A stretch of 64,000 nt of DNA from Skeletonema marinoi (lineage: Eukaryota > Bacillariophyta > Thalassiosirophyceae > Thalassiosirales > Thalassiosiraceae), in assembly GCA_030544225.1 (NCBI GenBank), contig CM060485.1, positions 1,426,001-1,490,000 of the forward strand, given 5' to 3'. Position 1 is the stretch's first letter. Every line of letters starts with the position of its first letter. A program made the translations under genes and the position numbers. The notes beneath the pieces are model-generated. The model did not search any database, had not been told where the DNA came from, and was given only the letters and a program-made list of their open reading frames with translations. Of the stretch, positions 1-8,329 are shown in pieces.

Positions 1-1575
1 GGTTCTCCATACTATCCTCATCCTGATCCCTACTCATACATGCCTCCTCCTGGGCACCACTATGGTCCTCCACCTCCTCATCCTCAAGCTGGTGGCTTTC
101 CACCAAGGCCTCACTTGCCTCCTCGTTTCAATCATCATCAGCAGTATGATTCTTCTTACATGGCTGGGCCACCTCAAAAGCAGCCTGCTTCGCCTGGGGA
201 AGCTCACAATGGAGCTTACCCAAGCCCTAACACAGTCACTACGATGGACTCACGCAGTCCTGAAGGCTCGCGCAACGACCTCGGTACCTTTGAAGAGCGT
301 GTAAGCAACAACAATGGAAATCCTCCCCCACCTCCGTCATATTCTCCTGCTTCGGCTCCAAACATGCCTCCTCCCTACATGCCTCCTCCCATGGGATATC
401 ATCCTAGCTACCCGCCACCGCATTATGCTCATCATCAGTATCATTCGCCTCATGCTCCGACAGGATGGGCCTGTGATTACTGTAACAGCAAGTTCAACAA
501 CTGGGAAGAGTGCTCTGCTCATGAAGAGACCTGCGCTGCCAAGAGCTATTACGACGGTCGCAACTCTCACAAGAACGCCAAGGGTCGCAAAATGAAGCTT
601 GCCTCATTCCCAACCGATTTCTACATGGATCACAATGCTGAATACGCTGTCAATGATGACAGGGAGACTTATCTTCTCACGACACAGAATGATAAAGATT
701 CTCTCTCTGATCGTCAGTGCTTCGTGCGCTCGCACTTTGTGGAGGTATTTGTTGCCAACAAGTCTGATATGGCAGCTCGTCACTCTCGTGGTGCGCAAAA
801 GCTCAATGAGAATCAGATCGGCTTGAGATGTGCCTACTGCGTGAAGCTCAAGCCTCGCGATCGTTCCGAGAGAGCAATTTGCTACCCCTCAAGTATCAGC
901 CGCATCTACCAGACTGTGGCAGATATGCAGCGTTTCCACTTCGAGTCATGTGTGGCAATCCCACCCAAGGTGGTGGCTGAATACAAGTCACTCAAGACAA
1001 CTAGGCCAAGGGGTGTGGGCAGTCCTCAAGGCTACTGGGATAAGAGTGCGAGGGAGATCGGGTTGGTGGACAGCCCAAATGGTATCAAGATTGGTGAAGA
1101 GGAAGGAATGGAAGCAATGGTGAAGCAGAGGAAAGGTGCCACTGGATTGTTGGAAACAATGGAGTCTGCACCTCCAGCAATGGAGTCTGCACCTCCAGTG
1201 AGTGAATTCCCTACCCAACAGCCAATGAATGGATATGCTCTACCACCAGCAGAGCTTCCACCAGTATTGGCATCACCTGGAAATGATCAAGATCAAGGAG
1301 AGCAAGTGACACAAGCTTCTCCGGGCGCTCCTGCAGCTTCTGACTCTCTGCCAGTGGTGTCCTCTCCAGGAACGCCAGGCACCGAAGAGGCACCAAGTAC
1401 ACCAGTCATCACTCAAGCACAGGAGGTCAAGGCACCGGTGCCAGAGACGCGCGAAGCAGATGCAAATATGTTGCTCATGCTCAAGCAGACACCAGAAAGT
1501 CCTACCGAGGATACTGAAGGTGGCGAAGGTGGCGAAAGTGCTGATCTTGCGGTTACTAACACAGTGCCTGTTTGA
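1..1575 (+). CDS. Proline-rich zinc-finger protein, 5' partial
   Basis: The reading frame is open to the window edge, so the true start may lie upstream; the first ATG is at base 40 (511 residues from there). The first 140 residues are rich in Pro, His and Tyr. A C2HC-type finger follows at C145/C148/H161/C165. A second Cys/His cluster lies at C264/C267 and H300/C304, around the block YPSSISRIYQTVADMQ. After it come TTRPRG and a GxVD..GI block. From memory this second module marks a zinc-finger family expanded in diatoms; no biochemical role is established that I know of. The C-terminal 150 residues are Pro/Glu/Ser rich, with a short duplication (MESAPPAMESAPP). A nuclear DNA- or RNA-binding role is only inference. 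The family call is fairly firm, the function is not. Confidence 0.75.
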   Translation, partial: GSPYYPHPDPYSYMPPPGHHYGPPPPHPQAGGFPPRPHLPPRFNHHQQYDSSYMAGPPQKQPASPGEAHNGAYPSPNTVTTMDSRSPEGSRNDLGTFEERVSNNNGNPPPPPSYSPASAPNMPPPYMPPPMGYHPSYPPPHYAHHQYHSPHAPTGWACDYCNSKFNNWEECSAHEETCAAKSYYDGRNSHKNAKGRKMKLASFPTDFYMDHNAEYAVNDDRETYLLTTQNDKDSLSDRQCFVRSHFVEVFVANKSDMAARHSRGAQKLNENQIGLRCAYCVKLKPRDRSERAICYPSSISRIYQTVADMQRFHFESCVAIPPKVVAEYKSLKTTRPRGVGSPQGYWDKSAREIGLVDSPNGIKIGEEEGMEAMVKQRKGATGLLETMESAPPAMESAPPVSEFPTQQPMNGYALPPAELPPVLASPGNDQDQGEQVTQASPGAPAASDSLPVVSSPGTPGTEEAPSTPVITQAQEVKAPVPETREADANMLLMLKQTPESPTEDTEGGEGGESADLAVTNTVPV

Positions 1576-1770
1576 ATGAGTTCATGATAATGTTGATGTT
1601 GACGATGATAATGTGATGATTGCTAATGATGATTGATAATGACGATGTGGGAAGGAATAATATATATGTGAAATGATACATGACGATAAGTAACTCTAAA
1701 TATTAGTTAGAAGACATACCCTCAATGTTAGGTTTAGTATTCTTGCGTTTGCTTCTTGCTGCACCTTCTC

Positions 1771-1794
1771 ACCAAGCAACATAAACGCAGCAGT
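1771..1794 (-). other. Short relic resembling the ISOC C-terminus
   Basis: Read on the minus strand, these 24 bases encode TAAFMLLG. The same motif (SAAFMLLGG) lies near the C-terminus of the isochorismatase-like protein, at about 1914-1938. The DNA matches at about 80 percent over 28 bases. It lies downstream of that gene's stop codon. It may be what is left of a tandem duplication or an alternative last exon. It is too short to be certain. Confidence 0.3.
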
Positions 1795-1832
1795 ATTGTA
1801 TTATCCACGACAGTTCTGCCAATACATTCGAT

Positions 1833-2528
1833 TTAAACGTTGAACTCATTCTTCAACGTCATATGATCCTTGACGAGCTTACTGACAGCTTTGAAATTAG
1901 CGTTGTCAGCCCCGCCAAGCAACATAAAGGCTGCAGATTGGCAGGTAGTTATCCAAGCACCGCTCTGTTCCATTCGTTTTAATGCAATTTCCCTGTCAAT
2001 CTTTTGCTGACTGCTGACACCATCGGCAATGATATGAACGTCGTGGCCCTTTTCCAGGAGATCAAGACAAGTTTGTTGAAGACAAACATGAGCCTCGATG
2101 CCAACGATTAGATAAGATGTCTTCTCCGATGAAGAGAGAGAGGCCAAGTGTTTTGAACATTCCTCCGTACACATCGAGAAGAGCTTTTTTTCAAAGACCG
2201 GAATGGACGTGCCAATATCATTTGGGTCAGCGATGGCATCAGGTATAGTTGGCCCAAACACCTTTGTGTATTGTTGAGTGAAAACGCATGGGATCTGCAA
2301 TTCTTTGGCAACAGCAGTCATGAATTTTGTTGTGTTGATCACTGTCTCCATGTTGTGAATAAGAGGTCGAAACCTTTCCTGCACATCACAAACGAGAAGG
2401 ACAGAGCTTTTTGGGCACAGCTTCCCAACTGCACGTCTTGTGGCGGAAGCTAGTGACATGGCTGCTGTGGGACGATGAATGAAGAATAGTAGACTTGAAC
2501 TGAGAGCTATCAACGAGTTTAATTTCAT
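1833..2528 (-). CDS. Isochorismatase-like cysteine hydrolase (ISOC1/2 type)
   Basis: A 231-residue protein of the isochorismatase/nicotinamidase fold. The catalytic triad of the family is visible: Asp in LLVCDVQERF, Lys in PVFEKKLFSM, and Cys in VGIEAHVCLQQT. The overall pattern (DVQERFRPLI, QQYTKVFGPT, GIEAHVC, RMEQSGAWITT) follows the mitochondrial ISOC2/ISOC1 branch rather than true isochorismatases. The physiological substrate of that branch is not settled. The start at 2528 is the first ATG. It opens a hydrophobic leader (MKLNSLIALSSSLLFFIH), so the protein may enter the secretory route or an organelle. An upstream in-frame extension exists but begins with GTG. The gene is convergent with the zinc-finger gene. 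Confidence 0.88.
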   Translation of the reverse strand: MKLNSLIALSSSLLFFIHRPTAAMSLASATRRAVGKLCPKSSVLLVCDVQERFRPLIHNMETVINTTKFMTAVAKELQIPCVFTQQYTKVFGPTIPDAIADPNDIGTSIPVFEKKLFSMCTEECSKHLASLSSSEKTSYLIVGIEAHVCLQQTCLDLLEKGHDVHIIADGVSSQQKIDREIALKRMEQSGAWITTCQSAAFMLLGGADNANFKAVSKLVKDHMTLKNEFNV

Positions 2529-3116
2529 GGTGCGTCTCAATCTGGATCTTTTTGCAAAATAAAAAAGCAAAGTGCAAGTGTCAAGGAGACAAGGAGAAAG
2601 AAGAGAGGAGAGAGGCAAGAGAAAAAGAGGAGGAGAAGAATAAGTATGGTAGGGGCTAGATAATTCCAACGAAGCAAGAGAGATAGGAACCGGATGAGGA
2701 GACACCCGCCAACAATGGATGCGATGATTGAATAAAGAAGCTCAAAGTGGGGCATTAATTAGAACCATTAGAAAATAAACATGCCAAATGAATATTCTTT
2801 TATAATACAAGCTATTTATGGAAAGTACAGTAATCATACTAGTTTGGGTTGGCAACAAAAACAAATGCATGATACGAGTAGTAACGTTGCATCAGCAACA
2901 ACGTTGCAAGAGAACATCTGAAGCGACACCGTTCTCTCATTCGTGAATGAGACATTTAGCAAATGCGGACTTTGCTTACCAGACTGGTGCGGTCAGGAGT
3001 AGGATTTTCACAGACTGCTTTCTTGAAGATCTCCATCAAAAGTGATCTGAATCTTACATATATTCACAGTGGGGCTCTTCAATTTCAAAAACGTGGACTG
3101 TATCATCGAATTCCTA
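2529..3116. other. Intergenic region upstream of the ISOC gene
   Basis: This 588-bp gap holds the 5' flank of the minus-strand hydrolase gene and the 3' flank of the 7TM gene. It includes a purine-rich tract (2581-2645), two direct AACGTTGC copies near 2883-2905, and a perfect 8-bp inverted repeat TCTCATTC/GAATGAGA at 2935-2952. I see no convincing gene. Confidence 0.5.
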
Positions 3117-4331
3117 TTATCCTTGAGTTTCACTTGCCCACTTCACTCGAGTAGTAGCATCTCCTTCTTCCCCATTTGAATGCCATTCGTCGTCTTTTTC
3201 TTCCCGCTTTTCTTCGTCCTTACCTTCAGGATACCCATCAATTTGTTCTGACCCCAGTGACTTTGCAGTCATACTCATACTCGGTTGCTCCGTATTGACT
3301 GATGTTCTGCCCACGTAGTCGACGCTATCCTTGGTATAGTCATCATTATAGCAACAAAAGAAGATTGTCGAATGCACGAGTGACCACACTTTGTTATACC
3401 ATCTTTTATGCTTGACACATTTAGCGTACCTCGGTCGAAAGTATATGAGAGCATTGAAGAATCCCTGCAAACCAATGGATGTTCCACTTAACACGACAAG
3501 GACTGGGTGGACCTCCTTGAAAAATTGAACAATTCGAGCCAAGGTAGGGAAGGTCCACACGATGAAAAAGGCAAGAGAGTAGCGGATGCTTTGTTTCTTC
3601 ACTTCATCGGAAACCTGTCGGTTTCTCGAATTTTGTGAGAATCGATACTTCTTCTGGAAGTTCAATTCTGAATTCTTCATGGTTCGGTGCACCACAATCA
3701 TGGTAACGATACAGAATAGAATGGAGGCCCAGAGTGGTGCGAAAAAGAATGCCCATCGGAAGATGTTCGCCATGTCTCCACGGATGCAATTAGTTTCTGT
3801 GAGCTCTGTATTTCCCTTGTTGACTTCATAGCTAGAGGTACAATCTGCCGGCAGAGGCGCTATCCAACAATCCCAGTTGGCTGCATTGTACTGCTTCAAC
3901 ACTAGTGCAGTTGTGGCCGTCACAATGCCAAACGCGTTTGGGATTATGTGAAACCATTTCTCCAGCTTGGTTATCTCTCGTTCCTTCCACCCGTATTTGA
4001 TCATAAGCAAGTACATGAATTGTAAACAGCACATGTAGAGAAATCCGGCCGAGGAGAATTGCACGATGAAGCCCTGGGTATCACAGCTGGCACGGTTGCC
4101 CACTGCCCAAGGATAGCCAGAGTAGGCAGGCATGAACAATGGCGTAAAAATCCATACGATGGACGTTTGGAAATCAATTATTGAAATGCACAACATGAGG
4201 CGTTGTTGGGTTTTCTTCCGGTTGAATTGTGACCGGGTGACCTGAGATATGATCATTAGGGAGCCCACAGCCGAGAGGATGCAGGCGAGCTTTTGGAGGA
4301 AAAATAGGGCAAAATCAGCAGGCGATGACAT
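3117..4331 (-). CDS. Seven-transmembrane receptor, cAMP-receptor-like
   Basis: A 404-residue protein with seven predicted hydrophobic segments in the first 310 residues, followed by a hydrophilic acidic tail of about 90 residues rich in Glu, Lys and Ser. The segment order, the short loops and the motif FFNALIYFRPRY at the end of helix 7 fit the Dictyostelium cAMP-receptor-like (CRL/family E) GPCRs. The long third cytoplasmic region (RKYRFSQ-like basic stretch and DEVKKQSIRYSLAF leading into helix 6) also fits. It would sit in the plasma membrane or an endomembrane and signal through a G protein. The ligand is unknown. The start ATG at 4331 gives a hydrophobic first helix without a separate signal peptide. 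It is divergent from the release-factor gene across 391 bp. Confidence 0.78.
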   Translation of the reverse strand: MSSPADFALFFLQKLACILSAVGSLMIISQVTRSQFNRKKTQQRLMLCISIIDFQTSIVWIFTPLFMPAYSGYPWAVGNRASCDTQGFIVQFSSAGFLYMCCLQFMYLLMIKYGWKEREITKLEKWFHIIPNAFGIVTATTALVLKQYNAANWDCWIAPLPADCTSSYEVNKGNTELTETNCIRGDMANIFRWAFFFAPLWASILFCIVTMIVVHRTMKNSELNFQKKYRFSQNSRNRQVSDEVKKQSIRYSLAFFIVWTFPTLARIVQFFKEVHPVLVVLSGTSIGLQGFFNALIYFRPRYAKCVKHKRWYNKVWSLVHSTIFFCCYNDDYTKDSVDYVGRTSVNTEQPSMSMTAKSLGSEQIDGYPEGKDEEKREEKDDEWHSNGEEGDATTRVKWASETQG

Positions 4332-4722
4332 GGTGGCAATTGCGTAGTGTACGTCGTAATTCGTAGACTGTCTTGCTGTAGTGCGGGCATCGGTCGGCTA
4401 GCTATCGGTGTCGACGGCTTTGGGTGATGGTGATGACTTGTATGTGTCGGGTCATCTTCGCTTGGCTTCGACCCTGCCTTCTCGTAGCTTCTCGTGTGGA
4501 GTGGGGCTAGCGGCACAGAGTTCCGTGCTCCCCTGGACAGTGATGGGACAGTAGTTGCAACGTTGAACCGGTCATTCTGTCCTGCCTGCTGCAAGATGTA
4601 TGACGCACTATGAAGTCAAAATGGCCTCATCATTTCAACAAATCCAGCCAAACCACATCAACTACTAAGACCTATGCATTATAAATAATAGACCTCTCAA
4701 CCACTAACAACACATCAATAAT
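4332..4722. promoter_or_regulatory. Shared 5' region between 7TM gene and prfA-like gene
   Basis: This 391-bp gap lies between two divergent start codons and must hold both promoters. An AT-rich stretch (TATAAATAATAG, 4680-4691) lies about 35-40 bp before the release-factor ATG and could act as a TATA-like element. The half nearer the 7TM gene is GC-richer. No other motif is certain. Confidence 0.4.
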
Positions 4723-6028
4723 ATGAAGCTCTCTACCCCTCTATCCCTCCTCCTTTCGGCGCTATGCATGGAAGGAGCGGTGTCATTTGCACCAGCACCT
4801 CAAAACGCAATTACTCGTCAGACATCGACGAGCTTACCCATGGCACTGGATGATGCTATGAAATCACGTCTCGAAGGTATTCGACGTTCATTCCAGGCAC
4901 TTACAGAGCGATTGGGTGATCCAGATGTTATTTCTGACTCAAATCTGTTGCGCAAAGTGATGAAGGATAGATCCCAGAGTGAAGAGGTTGTTATGGCATA
5001 TGAAGAGTACGCTGGGCTTGATGTTGAACTTGAAGGAGCTCAGGAACTCTTTCAGGACGCTGGCGATGACGCCGAGATGAGAGAAATGGCACGTGCTGAA
5101 ATGAAAGAAATTGAAGCGAGAATGGAAGTGCTGGAAGAAGAGATCAAGATATTGTTACTACCTAAGGATCCCAATGATGATAGGAATTGCATGTTGGAAA
5201 TCAGAGCTGGAACTGGAGGGTCCGAGGCTAACATCTTCGCTGGTGATCTCCTTGACATATACCGCAAGTTCATGTCGAATGAAGGGTGGAACGTCAAAAT
5301 GATAGACTCTTCATCTGGTGATGATGGAGGGTACAAAAACGTTGTCCTTGAGGTGAAAGGAGATAAAGTCTACTCGAAACTTAAGTGGGAGGCTGGAGTT
5401 CATCGTGTGCAGCGAGTTCCTGCTACAGAGACTCAAGGACGCGTTCACACCTCAACAGCCTCTGTGGCAATCATGATTGAGGTCGACGATGTTGACGTGA
5501 AAATTGGTAGGTTCAGATTTAGTGTATTGATGTTTCCTATTCTTTTATTTCGTTAATTTTTCTCACAAATAACTCGAACAACTGATGTCTTCAGATCAAA
5601 AAGATATTGAAATGAGTACAATGCGTTCTGGTGGAGCAGGTGGACAAAACGTGAACAAGGTAGAGACAGCAGTAGATCTTCTCCATAAGCCAACTGGAAT
5701 TCGAATCAAGTGCACGCAAGAGAGAAGTCAGTTGAAAAACAAAGAGTTGGCTATGAAAATGCTCATGGGTAAGCTGTATGACATAGAGATTGAGAAACGA
5801 GAGGCTGAGGAAAGGGCACGACGTGGTGACCAAATCGGCACAGGAGGTCGCAGTGAGAAGATCCGAACTTACAATTGGAAGGATAGTCGTGTTTCTGAGC
5901 ATCGGCTGGGGCAAAACTTTCCTTTGCAGGACATCTTGGGTGGGGGTGTAGGCCCAATAATTGATGGATTGATCGCGAAAGATCAAGAGGCAAAGCTGAA
6001 ACAACTGAGCGAAGATTCTGCAATGTGA
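4723..6028 (+). CDS. prfA: Plastid peptide chain release factor 1
   Basis: Two exons (4723-5506 and 5595-6028) joined by an 88-bp GT-AG intron encode 405 residues. The protein ends translation at UAA and UAG by triggering hydrolysis of peptidyl-tRNA. The RF1 codon-recognition tripeptide PAT is at 233-235 in [10 protein letters not shown], where RF2 would have SPF. The GGQ catalytic loop is at 277-279 ([11 protein letters not shown]) and is created just after the splice junction. The N-terminus is a signal peptide ending in VSFAPAP, the diatom plastid-targeting pattern, so I place it in the plastid. Length without the leader (about 365) is normal for RF1. The stop lies 42 bp from the convergent F-box gene. 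Confidence 0.95.
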
Positions 6029-6070
6029 GAGAATTATCGATAAGCGGAGTGCAGTCGGATTGAGTTGGAT

Positions 6071-7996
6071 CTACTTGACTAGAAGAGCCGGATCGGTCTT
6101 CTTTATAAATAAGTACGCCATCGCTTCGTTATACCCTAATTCTTTCATAGTGCTTAAGAACTGCTCATCTCTTGAGAAGGGCTGGTGTTGTTGGCATCTT
6201 CTCAAGTCAAGAAATGCAAGGGAGCTATGCCGTAAAGCCTGCACCAATTGACGACCTCCGCCAGTACTACCATCAATCACTTGGCCGCCTTCTACATTCA
6301 GTTGCGAGCACGAATACAGTCGTAACTCAGACAAAGATCTGCAACCCATCAACAACTCTTTCAGACCAACAACTGTTAGCTTCGTACAAAAGCTTACGTC
6401 CAATGAAAAAAGTTCTGACAGCCTAACCGATATAGCATTCAAGCTTTCGTCCGTGATTCTTTTCAAATAACGCATCTGCAGGTGCAGCAGTTGTGGTAAT
6501 ACTTGAGTAATATCCAGCACAAATTTATCCGTCAGTTTGTGACACTCATTAACACAAAGAGAACGGAGATTAGTCAGAGTGCTCAGTCGTGCTACACAGT
6601 CGTCAGTGAGACCAATACAACCCCATAGATTCAGAAGGACGAGGTTATTTGGTGATAAATCTGTGGGTGTAGTAACTGCGCCTGGTCCAACATGAGTTAA
6701 CTTTATGCAGCCCCAAAACGTCGCCTGGACCAGCTTTGTGCAATTTTGAAAGATCACATCCACCGAATTGTTCGTCACTTTGTAGTTGTCTCTTCCATGA
6801 AAAGTTTCTAGCTCAGTCAGATTTTGACCAATTGCCACGCCAGATTTGTCAGTGAGTTGATGCATGTGTGAAATATCTAATACTTTCAAACGATTGCATG
6901 ATCTCACAAGCTGAACGATACCGTCATCGCTAACACCACGGCAATCCTTCATATACAACACTTCCAATCGCTCTCCTATATGTGCTGAAATCAAATGAAT
7001 AGTGTCGTCTGTTATTGATGGGATGCGGCTAATATCTAGCCGCTTCAACTTGCACAGGTGAGGCAAAGTAGGATGGATGTCCACGGGAGGATCAAGATGA
7101 AGAAAGTCATTGAGAACTAATGAAGTCAGTGACGAGTGAGAACTCTTTAACAAACCACGTAAACGTTCCCGGTGTGGATGGTTTGAAGTAGTATGCGTAT
7201 TTGACACGATGATATCATTGTAACTTGATCGCGAAAGAGACTGAGGTTTGAGTGGAGAACCAATAGCAGTGTTCCTGTACGAAGAGGTATCTTGACAGAG
7301 TGGAAACAGCACATGGTCGTTGACGTCGATTGATGCTGTGATTCCTTTGCTTAAAACGATTTCTCTCCAGTGTAAGCAAACCAACTGACACCTCGCACGC
7401 TGGCGCACAGAAAGGAAGGGAAAGATTATTGGGAGTGTTATCTCTGATTTTAAAGCTGACAACGTTGATTGAGTAGAGTCGACCAAAGATATAGTAGATT
7501 GTGGTGTCGTTGGATTCATTTGATTATTTGATTCATCGTCAACTGGTATTGGATGTGGATCTTGTCGTCGCAGCAAAACATGCTCGTGTTCCGCAAATGT
7601 AGAATGAAATGTGCGAGATGGTATGATATGATACCCAGAATCGCCTTTACATCTATTCTCCTTCTTTTGTCTAATGTAATCTTGGAACACATATTCAATC
7701 CGAAGCACTTTCGTCGAGCCTGGGCATGGATCACCAAAAACTACATTCATCGAGCGCCCTTCTATCAACGAATATGAATATTTGATAGCTCCCTGACAGA
7801 GACCGTCTTCACAGCCAATATCCTCCCCCCCTATCTCATCGTTCAAGAATGGCAACACATCTCGAGTATATGGAACATAAGAGTCAGACGGTTTGCTGTG
7901 ATCGACGATTGATCCATCAAGCAATCTCCTTCCATCGGCCGGACCGTAAGAAGCCGCTATTACTTTCAACCGCGTGAAGATTACTTGCTGTGGCAT
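6071..7996 (-). CDS. F-box and leucine-rich-repeat protein (FBXL/AMN1 type)
   Basis: A 641-residue single-exon gene. An F-box-like segment around residues 185-225 (ITLPIIFPFLSVRQRARCQL, then VCLHWREIVL) precedes a long series of cysteine-containing LRRs from about residue 285 to 610. Repeats read like LKVLDISHMHQLTD, LVLLNLWGCIGLTDDCV and LRSLCVNECHKLTD. This matches FBXL/AMN1 proteins, which are substrate receptors of SCF ubiquitin ligases in the cytosol or nucleus. The first 170 residues have no recognised domain. The target is unknown. The start is the only reasonable ATG, and a MITE has inserted about 40 bp upstream of it. Confidence 0.85.
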   Translation of the reverse strand: MPQQVIFTRLKVIAASYGPADGRRLLDGSIVDHSKPSDSYVPYTRDVLPFLNDEIGGEDIGCEDGLCQGAIKYSYSLIEGRSMNVVFGDPCPGSTKVLRIEYVFQDYIRQKKENRCKGDSGYHIIPSRTFHSTFAEHEHVLLRRQDPHPIPVDDESNNQMNPTTPQSTISLVDSTQSTLSALKSEITLPIIFPFLSVRQRARCQLVCLHWREIVLSKGITASIDVNDHVLFPLCQDTSSYRNTAIGSPLKPQSLSRSSYNDIIVSNTHTTSNHPHRERLRGLLKSSHSSLTSLVLNDFLHLDPPVDIHPTLPHLCKLKRLDISRIPSITDDTIHLISAHIGERLEVLYMKDCRGVSDDGIVQLVRSCNRLKVLDISHMHQLTDKSGVAIGQNLTELETFHGRDNYKVTNNSVDVIFQNCTKLVQATFWGCIKLTHVGPGAVTTPTDLSPNNLVLLNLWGCIGLTDDCVARLSTLTNLRSLCVNECHKLTDKFVLDITQVLPQLLHLQMRYLKRITDESLNAISVRLSELFSLDVSFCTKLTVVGLKELLMGCRSLSELRLYSCSQLNVEGGQVIDGSTGGGRQLVQALRHSSLAFLDLRRCQQHQPFSRDEQFLSTMKELGYNEAMAYLFIKKTDPALLVK

Positions 7997-8038
7997 GTCT
8001 CAATGTGCTTGATATTGTAGAAGCGGTCAAGCATAAGT

Positions 8039-8188
8039 AAGACCGGCGCAAATGAAATGTAACAGGACAGATTTCGAGTTCGAGGCCTCAAGATTGCGCT
8101 ACATTCGAATTCAATAAAATTTCGTTTGAAATTTCTAAAGGCCTTGAAGACGAATTCTGTCCTGTTACATTTCATTTGCGCCGGTCTT
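8039..8188. mobile_element. 150-bp MITE with near-palindromic ends
   Basis: Terminal inverted repeats start with AAGACCGGCGCAAATGAAAT and are perfect for about 32 bp, then imperfect to about 55 bp. The two halves form an almost complete hairpin. The flanking bases AAGT at 8035-8038 and 8189-8192 form a possible 4-bp target duplication; trimming one base from each end gives a TA duplication instead. It codes for nothing. The family is undetermined. It sits in the 5' flank of the F-box gene. Confidence 0.8.
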
Positions 8189-8329
8189 AAGTAACTTGGT
8201 GCTGGTGATGGTGTTTGTTTTGCTGAGGGCTACTTCTCTTCTTAGCTGCGCTTGTTTCTTGTTTGAGAACCGGAAAGATAGACTTTCGCGTAAATGGTTC
8301 AGCTGCCAAATGGCCAACCGGATGCTCTG

